A DNA stretch of 64,000 nt from Spirodela intermedia. Taxonomy: Eukaryota; Streptophyta; Magnoliopsida; Alismatales; Araceae. The notes under the pieces were generated by a model. The model was not told where the DNA came from and ran no database searches. It saw only the letters and a list, made by a program, of their open reading frames with translations. Both the position numbers and the translations under genes were made by a program. The stretch covers positions 7,910,231 to 7,974,230 of the forward strand of contig LR746269.1 of the NCBI GenBank assembly GCA_902729315.2. Reading direction: 5' to 3'. This document shows, in pieces, positions 18,842 through 30,245 of this stretch; within the stretch, counting starts at the first letter, position 1, and each line of letters opens with the position of its first letter.

Positions 18842-19681
18842 TCACGCCGCCGCCAGGGACCGGCTGTTCCAGAAGGGCGAGGCCGGCGAGCCCTCCCCAG
18901 TGAGCTCCTGGCACCTCCCGCTCCTGAACGAGGCCACCGCCGGGAGAATCGCCCGCCGTCGCTGCTTCTCCTCCTCTTCCCTCTCTTCTTCCTGCGCAGC
19001 CTCCTCTTGGGCCCTCTCCTCTGCGACCTCTCCACTCCGCTGTGGGCCGACGAGCTCCAGCCTGAGATGGCCATCATGGCGGAGTGCCCGGAAGATCTCC
19101 GGGCTCTCGACGCGGACCTCGGTCAGCAGCAGGCGCCCGCCCCCCCGCACCGCCCTGAGGAAAGACCTCGAGAGCCCGCGGCCGGCGGGCAAGTCGCTGA
19201 GCCATGGCAGCGGCGGGGGGAACTCCTTCTTCTCCGATTGCCACCCCGTCGACTCCTCATTGACGGAATGCTGGACCTCGTCTGGTTTCCTTTCGATGGT
19301 CCACCTCTTGCAGATCTCTTCCTCCTCCCACTCCTCGGACGCCATTTCGCAGGAGCTCTCGAACCCGAGGCTCTCCGTGCAGAGCTCGAGGCTCGTGCGG
19401 CCGCTGCCGCAGCCAGTGCAATCGTAGAGGGAGCTCAGGCCACAGACGCAGCTGTCGATGCCTCCCGTCGGCGACATTGGCGACGGCGACGGCGGCGCCG
19501 GCGCGTGGGAGGACAATGAGGGAGGCTTAGTAGCGGCGATGAGGGTGGCTTCAACGACGTGGGCCGACGGCGGCGGCGGCTCCTCGACGACCCATCCGAG
19601 GCCCATGCGAGGGGAGGAGGGGCGGCGGCGATCGGGGAAGCCCAAGAGGCCATGAGCGGTCTTCTTGTGGAAAAACATCAT
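18842..19681 (-). CDS. FANTASTIC FOUR (FAF)-like protein
   Basis: This is a single-exon gene of 279 aa. The diagnostic FAF block is present: an acidic/aromatic stretch (EKKEFPPPLPWLSDLP), then RSFLRAVRGGGRLLLTEVRV, then SPEIFRALRHDGHLRLELVG, matching the family pattern of FPPP, a basic segment, and R-E-V/I-R..L-R-L. Upstream are low-complexity Pro/Ser-rich residues. Downstream is a highly charged Glu/Arg run (EEAAQEEEREEEEKQRRR). FAF proteins are plant-specific nuclear factors that modulate shoot meristem size through the CLV/WUS circuit in Arabidopsis; the role here is by family only. The ATG pair at 19681 opens the frame, and the second ATG is immediately adjacent. The GC-rich, intronless structure is usual for the family. 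Confidence 0.85.
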   Translation of the reverse strand: MMFFHKKTAHGLLGFPDRRRPSSPRMGLGWVVEEPPPPSAHVVEATLIAATKPPSLSSHAPAPPSPSPMSPTGGIDSCVCGLSSLYDCTGCGSGRTSLELCTESLGFESSCEMASEEWEEEEICKRWTIERKPDEVQHSVNEESTGWQSEKKEFPPPLPWLSDLPAGRGLSRSFLRAVRGGGRLLLTEVRVESPEIFRALRHDGHLRLELVGPQRSGEVAEERAQEEAAQEEEREEEEKQRRRAILPAVASFRSGRCQELTGEGSPASPFWNSRSLAAA

Positions 19682-19995
19682 CTTTTCTTCTCCTTCCGAA
19701 ACTCGCGGGATGACTCTTCCCGGTCCCTCGATTTAAGAAGGCAGCGGCGGTCGGCGGCGGGAGTGGAAAAGCGACGAATGAGACGACTCTGCGGATTTGC
19801 TGGCGAACACGAAGCCGTGATGGTTATCGCTTCTCGCGCATCCTCCGCCGCCCCTACGGACCATGCGATGGATAGGGACGGGGATCCCTCCTCCCCGAAC
19901 CAACGTGCGCCCAGCTTGCTCTAGAAAGGCCCAGTGGGCGTCGACCTTTGGAGCCTCCTCTCCTTTGTGTCTATCTTCTTCCTTGGTGGTGGTGG

Positions 19996-20036
<41 letters not shown>

Positions 20037-20765
20037 TTTGCCCAACCGTTGGCTGAATAGGGGGGAGGTGTGGGTGGGACAGAGAAACAGTGGAAAGCCC
20101 AATCCCAAGCTCGTTTTTCACTTAAGCACACAGAAAGCATGGGCTGGTTTCCAGCATGTTGAATGGTTGTGCCCAGTGGTCGCATGTTGAAATTATGGGG
20201 AAGGACCACGAAGTTGGGCACCTTAGCGCGCCCTAGTTGGATAACCCATTGGTATCTTTTTGGAGCATATTCTTTATATTTTTCTTCTCCTTCCACTCAG
20301 GAGATAATATAACTCTCCATAACATTACTAGCCTCTCCCCCATTGGCTCACTGATCAGTCCATCATCTTCATCTCGCCCCTTCACGTTGGTTTCTTCTAG
20401 GAAAGTAAGGAGATATGATAAAACCCACATAAAAGTTCAAATTTATTTATTTTTTCCTTCAAGGCTTTAAATGCATGATATATCTGAATTTGAGAATTTT
20501 CAAGGCCAGATAAATCATTCAAAAAATGGCATTCTCCAAAGCACCTTACACCAGTACTTTTTTTCATAATTTTGTGGGAATTTATTAATTCATGGGAGTT
20601 TAAATAGAACTGAAGAAATCCTGCAATGCCCTTTTGGCCAAAGGTAAATCTGTCTTGTGCATAAAATGCACAATATTTCTATAGGCATTAATATGAGAGA
20701 TTCTATGTTTATATATATATATAACATATATATTTCAAGAAATTCTATGTTTCTATAGGCACAAT
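19682..20765. other. FAF promoter region and AT-rich flank
   Basis: This lies upstream of the leftward FAF-like gene. It is GC-rich near the gene, with a (GA)17 tract at 19998-20032, then AT-rich from about 20400. A short imperfect direct repeat (agattctatgtt / aaattctatgttt with tataggca) is at 20690-20765. No gene was seen. Confidence 0.5.
19998..20032 (+). promoter_or_regulatory. (GA)17 tract upstream of the FAF-like gene
   Basis: A long GA dinucleotide tract about 320 bp upstream of the FAF start; read on the gene strand it is (CT)n. It is a possible BPC/GAGA-factor target, inferred from position only. Confidence 0.45.
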
Positions 20766-20821
20766 ATTTCATGAGCTTGCATCAACACATGCTTTGTGAC
20801 ATTCACCAATAACTCATTAAT
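20766..20821 (-). pseudogene. fragment of NRPE5 exon 3
   Basis: On the minus strand this reads the first 56 nt of exon 3 of the Pol V subunit 5 gene (INELLVNVTKHVLMQAHE), identical to 40368-40423. It is preceded by the copied acceptor site, but no other exon is present, so it cannot make the protein. Confidence 0.9.
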
Positions 20822-21036
20822 CTGAACTCGAGAAAAGAGAGTCGATTAAGAGGAAATTAAATAAAACGATAAATTATAAATGTCATGAATGAATATCAAT
20901 TTGCACAAATTAATTCAGATTATGCACTAGTATAGGAATTCACTCATAGAGTAGAAGCAAACATAAAATATGTAAAGATAATATAAACGTAAACCCTAAA
21001 GGATATAGACTTGCCAGTGAGCTTCCTTATCCTTAA
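20766..21036 (-). repeat. inverted copy of NRPE5 intron 2 end plus exon 3 start (segment B')
   Basis: These 271 bases are the reverse complement of 40153-40423, with about three substitutions and no indel noticed. The segment carries the 3' end of NRPE5 intron 2, its AG acceptor, and the first 56 nt of exon 3. Its right end (ccttaa) overlaps the start of segment A by the four bases ttaa. Confidence 0.95.
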
Positions 21037-21434
21037 CATAATGATTCTCCTTCCAAGGAGAGAGTAATCCAATAATTTAACAGTTTTAAACTCAAGGGGA
21101 TTACCATTGGAGAAACACTTTTATTTTAAACTAAAGGCCATATGGCTTCCGAAACAGTATCTAGGTCAGATTCTCACTTTTACAGAGTTCTTGAAGAGTT
21201 GAACAAGAAGGACGAGATTATCAATGCCTGAAATACTTTTGACTATCATTTTGGTCGTATATTCGTATACCTATGCGTATATATATGAGCCATTTGTATC
21301 ATTGATTTTTGTGGGTGAAGATGCAAATTGTTTTTCAGGCTTTGTGACCATGAAAAAAGTATTTATTATCATATAAAATATCCATAAACAAGTTCTGAAC
21401 AGCTTGGGATTTTGATGATGAAAGTTGCTATTCC
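21033..21434 (+). repeat. direct copy of NRPE5 intron 2 segment A
   Basis: These 402 bases match 39721-40122 in the same orientation, with about two substitutions seen and equal length. The segment includes a 29-codon ATG-to-TGA frame at 21142-21231 (starts MASETVSRSDSHF) that is intact in both copies. No terminal repeats or target duplications are evident. Confidence 0.95.
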
Positions 21435-21617
21435 CCGAGTCAGAAGAACTCGACTCTGATGAGTTGGTGTGAGGGTGTTTGAGCAGGCTAAGCAAGTCCA
21501 GTCGTAGCCATGCTAAGTTTTCTTCTTTGATCCACAAGTCATCTAAAGAAGGTTTTCTCTATCAATGAATAAGAAATTTCCACATCATTCCACTCTCGGT
21601 GAAAATGATTACTTCAT

Positions 21618-21800
21618 TCAATATTTTCTCAATGTTTTCATGCCAATAAAGTATTGTTGCGGTCTTTGGTTGAGGTTATCTCCAACCAGAGACCGCAACA
21701 AGTTTCTTAAACTCTCATTGACAACCTCAGTTTGGCCGTCAGTTTGAGGATGAAAAGCAGTAGAAAATTTAAGCTTAATTCTTAAAAGATACTAGAGAAT
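21618..21800 (-). pseudogene. Ty3/gypsy integrase relic
   Basis: The minus strand encodes the hallmark [14 protein letters not shown] followed by [13 protein letters not shown], the end of the integrase core of plant Ty3/gypsy elements. The frame is bounded by stops on both sides and no other pol domain was recognised nearby, so this is a short relic. A 19-nt-arm hairpin lies inside it (21654-21701). Confidence 0.85.
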
Positions 21801-23663
21801 TTTCAAAAAATAACATCTCCATTTGACATTAGTGGGGTAAACGTCCCAGCCCTACCATTTGAAGGGACGGCGCCACCACAGGAGGGGAAGGCCAGCACAG
21901 GAATCATGCCACGTCCACATCGTCAACCTAAGATCCAAGATCCAAACTTTATTTATTATTAGGATTTTCCTTGAATGAATTCTTGAACCCTATATATAAG
22001 ATTGGCGCTGTAATAGACGGTGGTGGTGAATTTTGAAGATTTAGACATCATTTTCAGAATTTGCCCTAAGGTTCCCTCTCAGCCGCCGCCGCCGCCGCTG
22101 AGAGGCGACCCTCCCGCGCGCGTCCGCCCATCACGAGCGCACGACTCCCCCTTCCATACACCCCGTGATCCACCATTCGAGAGCGAACATCCAGTTTCTC
22201 TCGCCGCCGATCGCACCGTCCGCCATCTGGCGCGTTGTTGTCTACCGTCGCCGGTAGACGACAACATTCAAGTCGACGAGTGTTGACTCGTCTTGAGGCC
22301 CCGCTTTCAGGTCGTCGTCAGCCAACGCAGCCACGCGCCTTCGGCCGACGCGCGCGTGACTCTTCCCCGTCGCACGATTTTGCCCTTGCGCGCGACGATT
22401 CCCGCAGCCACCCGTTTCGCCACGGGAACGTCGAGGTCCTCCATCGGGCGAGTGCGCGGAATCAACCCCGGGTTTAGGTTTCAGGGCGCTGTTCCGAACC
22501 CCGCAAGGGGGCGGCTTCCCCCCTTGATTCCCCCGTCAACTGACCGCGCAGTTGGATCCGCAATCCCCGCGCCCAAAGAGCCCGGTCCAAGATTGAAGAC
22601 TGATCAGCAAGGTTTCCAGTTTCCATCTTTCACCGTCCTGCCGCAACTCGAGGCTCGCAGCACCGACCCTCGTGCTGTCTCAGCCCTGAAGGTCTTCTCT
22701 TCACTCCTTGGTGATTCATATTATTTCATTCAGTATTCGCTTGTGTGTTTTCCCACCGCCATCGGGTTTACGTAATAGATTTGTGTCTTCTCGTGGTTAA
22801 CCATCTGGGATTTTGAAGTTGGAGCTTTACTTATCGTGGTGGTTGTAAGACAGTACTCCCGCCCTCGACCGAGGAGCGGGGCTGCACCATCATCATTTTC
22901 TCCGGATTTAAAGGTTCGAATCGGTGGTGTGATTTTTGTGGCTCGATTTATCCATCCCTACATTATCCTTAATCCACCCACTCTGTGTCTGTCGTAGTTA
23001 TCCTACATCAAACTCGTCCTCAGGTTCAGTAGTTTCTTTCTTCACTTTCATTTTAGTTAGATGAGTAAGTCCAGTTTCATCTCATGACCTTTTTTCCTCT
23101 TCGTCCCTATGGTTTTATGCGAGACATACACCCATCGTGGTGGTAAGCAGTTGCTTCTTGATGGCTACTGCCTGTAGCCACCCTGTGCCCACCTGTCTCT
23201 TCCAGGAGTCCATATAACTATGCATTGTATGTTACAGCTGTTCTGATTCTTTTTCTTTCTGTTTTTTTTGGTTTTTTTAATTGCAAAAGAGAGGCAGCCT
23301 TTTGTATCTTCTGATCATATTCTTACTAGATCATCCACTTTCTATTTTTGTGAAATTAAATTTATACATTTAAAATAGTTTGAGGTAGCTTCAGTTAATG
23401 CTTTCTTCTGTTTAACTCCAGGATAGTGGCGGCCATTTTTTTTTGGTCCCAGGATTATGTTCTTATGGAAGTGAATTGCGAAAAACTGGATTGATTCTCC
23501 ACTATAATTTGTGTCCTTCTGAGATGCCAGCCGCCTTCTACAAAGATAAAAAGAATAGAGCGGCAATGGTGGAGAGTGTAAATGGAAAAACATCTTCAGC
23601 ATTGGACACATATCCTGCTCCAAGACTGTGAATCATAGACACGCGCACTTCATCTCTCTTTCC
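21801..23663. other. GC-rich LTR-like or promoter-like region upstream of INTS9
   Basis: A TATA-like run (tatatataag) near 21992-22001 is followed by a very GC-rich stretch (22080-22700) with (CCG)n and many CpG dinucleotides, then by AT-rich sequence to the INTS9 start. Open frames across 22020-22775 are Pro/Arg-rich and unlike any family I know. The layout resembles the R-U5 part of a retrotransposon LTR, which would fit the neighbouring integrase relic, but no clear LTR ends were found. The last few hundred bases should be the INTS9 promoter/5' UTR. Confidence 0.4.
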
Positions 23664-26600
23664 ATGAAGTTGGTAAAGTCTATGTCCCTATTTTTCCCAT
23701 GAGGTTTCTCTCTCTTTTTCACGCTGTTTCTTCTCTCTTGATCTCTTCCTTATCTTGCAGACATGCCTAAGCAGAGGGCAAGGCTTCCATTGCCCCCCAT
23801 GTCACATGATTGACCTTGGCGGATTTTGCATTCTCCTTGAGTGCCCTATAGATCTATCTGCTCTTACTGCCTTTGCCCCCATCATGGCCACCACATCTGA
23901 AGTTGGGATGGGTAGTGATGAGGAAGAAGAGGAAGGAAAGGAAGCCTCCCTATCAGTGGATGGCCTGATAAATTCTGTTCCGTGGTACAAGACAGTTGGG
24001 AGCCTGGGGCTGTGGGATGTCTCCCTCATTGATGTTGTTGTGATTTCGAGCCCAATGGGAATTCTTGGATTGCCAATTCTGACACGTAACAGCAATTTCT
24101 CTGCCAAGGTGCTGAGATGAACTTAAAAAGTTTTACTTTATCTTTCCTCTTTTGGCAAATGCTAGTATATAGCTTTTGAAAAAAATAAAATCGTTGATTA
24201 CATTGCATTTTTTCTATCTAGATTTATGCGACAGAGGTAACAACAAAGATCGGACAGCTTATGATGGAGGATCTTGTCACTATGCATGAGGAAGCTCTTC
24301 AGTTTTTTGGTCCTGGGGAAGAATTCAAATATCCTGAATGGATGACATGGAATGAATTGGAAAAATATCCCCAGGTTATAAGAACCATTGTTATGGGGAA
24401 TGTGGCAGAGGAATTAGGATCATGGTTCCCTCTGTACAGGTACCTGTCTAGCTTCTTGTCACTCATATCCCGTCCTTTATAGTTCATACTTCAAGTTGTG
24501 TTTGTGTTTTTGACGACAGCAAAGCACTCAACATGCATTGTGAACCTGCCTGCTTTTATATTCTCTGTCTACCCAGATATATCTTCATTTCTCCACTCTG
24601 GCTATTGTCTACTGGTAGCTGTCGATAATCCTATATATTGGTTTCTGGTTTGATCACTTCCTTTTCAGCTGCATGACAAGGTAACTAAAGGAATGGAAAT
24701 AAACATTGATGAATGGAAATAGTATTTTTAATGGGAACATGGAAATGGGAAAGAAATAGCAGAAGGATCAGCAGATAAACTTGATTAATTGTAAAGGAAG
24801 AGAGGAATAGTAGATGTTTAAAACTTCAAGAGTTGATATTAACAGCGGACAGTGAAAATACAAACTGTTATGAATATGGAAGGGCTCTAGCTGTATAGTA
24901 CCCATACTTTGTGCCCGCATATGTGAGTAAGTGCTATGCTATGACCCTCCAAAATGGTATATCTGAGTGAGTGCTATAAGCTTGCACTTAACGGTGCTTT
25001 AGATACAAAAGAAGATTTAAGAAACGGTAATTTTTGACTTTTCAACAAACAACAAGCCTTGCAAGTCGTTTGAGTGAGGTGCTGAGTCATTGTCAAGCTA
25101 AGTTCTATCACTCTATAATAGTTCTTTTGGAAAAAAAAATAGGGCCTTGCATGAAACGTCTCATAACATTTGCTTTAGCACGTTCGAATGAAAATCTGAC
25201 AGTACTTGATTTATTTTATCTTTAACTAGCATGGTAATATTATCCTTGTAGATTTATTCCTGTACTTTTTTTCACCAACTTGGGAATTTATTGAGGGAGA
25301 AAAAATTCCTCATTTTATTGTATTCATCATTGAAAAATAAGGGTTAAGTTAGAATGCAAGGGCCACTTGATAAGGGCTGCACAATCACTTGGTGAAAGAA
25401 GAGACAGTCCATGGATTTAGGAAAACTTGTGATGCACCGATATCTGTTGCTGTTGTGTGGCTATGCCTGGTCTTTCCTCACAAGTTACAAAAATAGAACT
25501 CCCATGCCTCCTCAGGATTTACCTTGTAGCAGCCAGATGTTATTAGAATTGAAAAGATGGTTTAGTCAACCGAGTCTCTTTAATTGCCACCCCATCTTCA
25601 AGCTTCCCATTGAGAGTAGCATTATTCACCTGTAGATGCTGATGGTATCATCATGTCTGAAACCTACGTTTTACATGACTTTGGGGTGTCACTAGTCATT
25701 TCTTGTGTAGTTGTTGGTGACGAAGATACTGCTGGATTCCTGCCTGATGATTTGCGAGCAGATGAAGCTATGGGAACTAAAATTCGCAGCTTTCATCACG
25801 GGCAGGTCACCATCTTTTTCAGATTACGCTAGGTAACTTGTTGGCCACATCTACTTGGATGTTTGTCAGATAAAATTTGGAGACGAGTGCCAAAACTATA
25901 ACCTCGAATACTCCCATACAGTTCAGATCATTTCCTGTCCGCATTGCGTAAGATTTTTTATTTTCTCCTGGGTAATGCCTATTTTCTTCATGGTCAGAAT
26001 GCTAAATTAATTTTTTTATTTATGCTACATTTGTATAACTAGTGTTTCATTTTCTGCTTCACAACTGTGAGAAATATATTGCTTATTGATCCTTTAGAGT
26101 TGTTTCTTTTCATGGGGTTGCACTAATTAGGTATTTATGTCAGCAAAGCAGAAATTGATGAATGTATTAAGAAAGTTCAAACCGCTAAATATGCTGAGGA
26201 ATGTTGCTACAACAGCTCTCTTATCTTCAAGGCCTTCAGTTCAGGCTTAGAAATAGGTGGTGCGAATTGGACAATACACTGCCCAGGAAGCAGTGTTACA
26301 TACTTGACAAGCTCAATATTCAAATCTGCTACTGCCATGGAATTTAACTACCACGACCTCCAGGGGAATGATTTCATATTATTTTCAGATTTTTCGTCTT
26401 TTAATGATGCTGGAATGAGTAATAGTGAAAAAGAACCATTAGATGAACCATCTTCGATTGCTGACGTGCCACTGATCAGGTACCCAATTTAGTTGCGTGA
26501 AGATAAATACTTTTTTTGTGATTTCCATGTTATAACTTAAATGTTTCAAAGCAGGGAAGATAACAATAATGATGAAGATAGAGAGGGCTTTGCCGCCAGT

Positions 26601-29600
26601 GTCGAAATGCTAGAGGAGCTGGAAAAGATAAATTTCATATCTTCTTGTGTGGTAGAGACTGCCAAAGGAGGGGGCTCTGTTCTTATACCCATAGGACGAC
26701 TTGGAATTATATTACAACTTTTAGAAGTGATTTCGCAGGCTCTTGAAGCTTTGGAACTCAAGGTGCTCTATCCTTTTGACTGATATGCAGGTAGTTTCCC
26801 TTTGGCTTTTGTTATTTTTGAATGATGATAAAACATAGAATCTCTGTCAGGTAACATATACTTTCCAAAATAGTCTCACAGTTACTACTGCCTCTGTAAT
26901 GTGGTTCATATTGCTGTGAGTGTCCTTTCATTCATATTCATTATAACCACGATAAAAATTTGTCTTTTCTGTAATCCTTTTTTTTGTCTTTCACGAAGTT
27001 TCAATTGTTGACTAGTCAGCCTTGAGCCAGAACATGAGGAAATAGCATCTGAAGTTTTCTCAGTCTGCTTTTATATGCCGAATGATGTTGCATTGGGGTA
27101 TTTAGATCTTTTGTTGTTGCCAATTTCGATGTATCTTCCTTACAAGATTTTTTCCAAAGTATGTGGGTGCAATTAATTCTATAAATTTTCAACTAGTTGA
27201 TATGAAAAGGAATAATGTAGCTATCATTAAAATCATCATGCCTATGGACCTTTCGGGCTAGTCTCCACAGTTTTCTGTTAATAATAGATAACTAAACTGG
27301 GGATCTTAAGTTATCATTTTACTCAAAACTTTGAACTGAATTGGGATCAACTCAGCCATCTCTGAACTGAACTGAATACGAGGAGGCTATTTTTTTTCTC
27401 TTATAGTAGGCAGCTGGTTTAGGATATTCAGTGTTCTTGTTATGTCCTTTGGCCTATGGATAAATAGTATGGGGTCATATTTTTCCGAGTGGGGTTCGTT
27501 TTAGCTTTTGTGACATGGTGGTATTATGCCAATAATGAGTTCCTGTTGTTTTCGTTTCTATAGAATCAGTCTCCATCTCCATAGTCAATCTCTTGTTTAT
27601 CTATTATTTTCATGTGGGATAAGTCAAGTTTGGGTCATTCTTTGTCAACATAGTTTAATTTTTTTTCCCTGATGAAGGTACCAATGTATATTATCTCTTC
27701 TGCTGCTGAAGAAATGCTTGCCTTGGCCAATGTTTTCCCAGAATGGGTTTCCAGTGAACGCCAACAAAAGGTCCATACTTCTCCTTTTCATGGTGAAATG
27801 GTCAGACTTGACTTATATTGCCTTTTGTTACGCGATTTTTTGTGGTGTTGACTGCATGGAGTTCAATCCTCTCTATAGTTGTACTCCGGTACGTCGTTGT
27901 TCGGCCATGCAGAGCTTACTAAAGAGAGCAAGCTTCAGTTCTTTCCAGTTATTCATTCACCCGATTTCATGTAAGTTCCTTCCATTTCCCTCTCTTAAAA
28001 TCTTTATTTGTTTCTCATGATCTCTTCAAGTGTCCAAAGTTGAATATGTAAGTATTCAGAATGCATTCCGACCAAATTCAGGCAGAAACATGGGGAGTGA
28101 CTTGTTGGGTCCCTTCCCATATCCCCGAGGTTTATCTGTTGCCTATCTGTATCGTATTTGAAATCCATAAGAAATAGGGTATAGACTTTTATGTTTCTTC
28201 TTCTTTTCAAATTTCCGAGCCCCTTTTATTCCTTGGTAATTTTTGCACACGACATCATGATTCTTCCATTTATAAGGAAGTATATTCGTCCAGGTGCCTT
28301 TTTCCATCCTAATATGCCATGTTTAATCTGCAGTGTTTGATCTACTAGTTCTGCATCTGGGTTCGCGTTGTCAGGATGATTCCAGCTTTTTTATGAAATA
28401 TTTAACTGGGCTACAGGAAGGGATTGAGAATTTTGTTAGATAAATAATCTGCTTTAATCCTATATCGTAGACAGGTTCATTATTGCATCTGCTCATCTTA
28501 ATTCATGTTTATCAGTATTATCATCAAGCCCAGACCTAAAAATAGAAGCAATCGGGGTATCTGTAATCTGCTACTGAAGATTTACTCCATTTAATAAAAG
28601 AGAAACGAATGAATACCAGGAATGGGAATGATCGATGCATGCAGTATCAGTTTAGGTGGGTGTTTATGATGGAAACAAGGTATGTTCGAAAATTATTAAG
28701 ACTTGGTTTTATATTAAAATGGGTTTTTAATATTCAAACGCCTCATATTCACTGTCATATCCATAAAACTTCTCAAAATAGTATGATTTATATAGATGGC
28801 GTTACTGCTTGATCTGTGGCCATGGTTTACCTGCCTTGAACGAGCCTGAAGCTCTCTCTGTTTGCAGGCAGGCATGGCAGGAGCCGTGCATAGTGTTCTC
28901 TCCCCATTGGAGTCTTCGATTAGGTCCAGCCGTTCACCTGCTTCGCCGATGGCATGCTGATGAGAATTGTTTGCTCATTCTGGAGGTATGAATGGTTAAA
29001 ACCTGGTTCATTTCCCATGTCTAATCCGGAAACATGTAGATCACTCCATCGGGCAGCAGCCAGCTTCGATCCACTGAAGAAGAACTCACTGCAATGACCA
29101 TCTCTTCAATGACCCCGATCTGAGAAAACCATCGATCTGTAATCTGAAATCTGAAATCTCTCGATTAGAGCAGGAAGACTATTCTTTGGCATGTAATCTG
29201 GGCTTTGCTCTCATGACTTGCAGAGCGGAGTCGATGCAGATGTGGCCCTCTCGCCTTTCATGCCCATTGCGATGAAGGTCCTCCGCTGTTCTTTCCTCTC
29301 CGGGTTGCCGTACGTGCTCCCCTCGAAACTCCTGATCTCCGTCTTTCATCTTGATCTCCTGATCTCCAGACTGAGAAACCAGTCGTCTCTTGTCGACAGC
29401 ATCCGGAAGGTGCACCCATTGTTGGAGTTTCTCAAATCGAAGCACATCCTGGTGAGATACTCTGGCTCTAGGTTTTCACCCATCTCCAAGCTCGCTGTGC
29501 AGAAAAGCTCAGATCTGTGTCCTCTCCTCTCTTTCAGTTCCCTGAAGATCTCCGGCCGCATGTCCCGCTCAGGGAGGGGGCCTCGTTCCTGTATTACTCG

Positions 29601-30035
29601 GAGAACAGGACGATGGCCGCTCCGAACCCTAGCGATGGCGTCGAGGCCGATCTGTCCATCGACTTGGCTCGTCAGCTTCGCCCGAGGAGGATGCTGCAGG
29701 AGACAATGGCGATCTCGAGGTTGAAGGGGAAGCTTCAGCTGTCCTACGGGAGGCACCTGCTGGCTCCGACAAAGGCCCCGTCCGATCTCCCCGCGAAGCG
29801 GCTGCTCTGGGGGCCGGTGGACCGGAGCCTGCTGCTCCACTCGTTAGCGGAGAAGGGGATCATCGAGAGCTCCGTCGAGCAAGACGATGGCGGCCGCTGC
29901 AGAATCTTCGTTCAGGATGGCGACCGCAGAGCCGTCGTAGAATTGGGGGCGGCGCCGGCGGTGATCGCCGCCGCCGACGAGCGCCTCGCCGCCCTCCTCC
30001 ACGAAGCCCTCTGCAGCGCCTCGGACGGAATTTGA
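23664..30035 (+). CDS. INTS9: Integrator complex subunit 9 homologue
   Basis: INTS9 is the catalytically inactive metallo-beta-lactamase/beta-CASP partner of INTS11 in the nuclear Integrator complex, which cleaves snRNA and other Pol II transcripts. Eleven exons were read: 23664-23672, 23761-24108, 24222-24439, 26144-26479, 26555-26762, 27678-27770, 27879-27970, 28868-28985, 29224-29309, 29400-29451, 29538-30035 (685 aa). Exon 1 encodes only MKL, and TCLSRGQGFHCPPCHMIDLG follows. Family motifs include VPWYKTVGSLGLWDVSLIDV, SSPMGILGLPILTR, EVTTKIGQLMMEDLV, AFSSGLEIGGANWTIHCPG, EPCIVFSPHWSLRLGP and PFMPIAMKVLRCSFLSG. As expected for INTS9, the HxHxDH zinc motif of active nucleases is absent. 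The donor of exon 9 (GTACGT after 29309) is a choice; GG|GTTGCC is an alternative. Intron 3 (1.7 kb) contains an exon-like open frame. Confidence 0.93.
25653..25832 (+). other. 59-codon exon-like open frame inside INTS9 intron 3
   Basis: A frame from ATG 25653 to TAG 25832 reads, in part, VVGDEDTAGFLPDDLRADEA and then MGTKIRSFHHGQ. The balanced composition looks like real protein rather than random AT-rich intron. A TGTAG acceptor-like site and a CAG|GTCACC donor-like site bracket part of it. About 65 bp on, an open stretch (FGDECQNYNLEYSHTVQIIS then CPHC) ends at GC|GTAAGA. I do not recognise the protein. A captured gene fragment or a cassette exon is possible. Confidence 0.35.
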
Positions 30036-30057
30036 ACCAGTCGCCCTTCCATCTTCT

Positions 30058-30058
<1 letters not shown>

Positions 30059-30086
<28 letters not shown>
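30059..30086 (+). promoter_or_regulatory. (GA)14 tract between INTS9 stop and NLR1 start
   Basis: This GA dinucleotide tract lies 24 bp after the INTS9 stop and about 160 bp before the NLR1 ATG, in a 210-bp gap that must hold both the INTS9 3' end and the NLR1 5' region. A regulatory role is inferred from position only. Confidence 0.45.
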
Positions 30087-30092
<6 letters not shown>

Positions 30093-30245
30093 AAGAGGGA
30101 TACTGGTTGTTTTTTATTAACGGACGGAGCTGTCGACGCGGAGTTCCGTCTTCTCAAAAGTCAATGCACGCGTCTTCCCTTCCGAGCGTCGTCCTCCCCA
30201 AGCATCCCGCCGATCGCTGCAGTGGGCAGGATCGGCGGCGAGGCG

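Noticed and set aside
18752-19519. A 255-codon plus-strand frame opposite the FAF-like gene
   Set aside because: It has Arg/Pro/Leu low complexity and is the antisense shadow of the recognisable FAF protein.
22020-22775. Pro/Arg-rich frames in the GC-rich region upstream of INTS9
   Set aside because: No family resemblance, overlapping frames on both strands, and composition explained by CCG repeats; treated as LTR-like or promoter sequence.
23342-23640. Short frames upstream of INTS9 (for example around 23443-23631)
   Set aside because: The stretch looks moderately protein-like, but it has no recognised family and lies where the INTS9 5' UTR or promoter should be.
24668-24685. Tiny extra INTS9 exon (CTGCATGACAAG) between 24440 and 26143
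   Set aside because: Acceptor and donor words exist, but joining 24439 directly to 26144 keeps the frame and gives the expected family sequence, while the extra exon adds residues not expected there.
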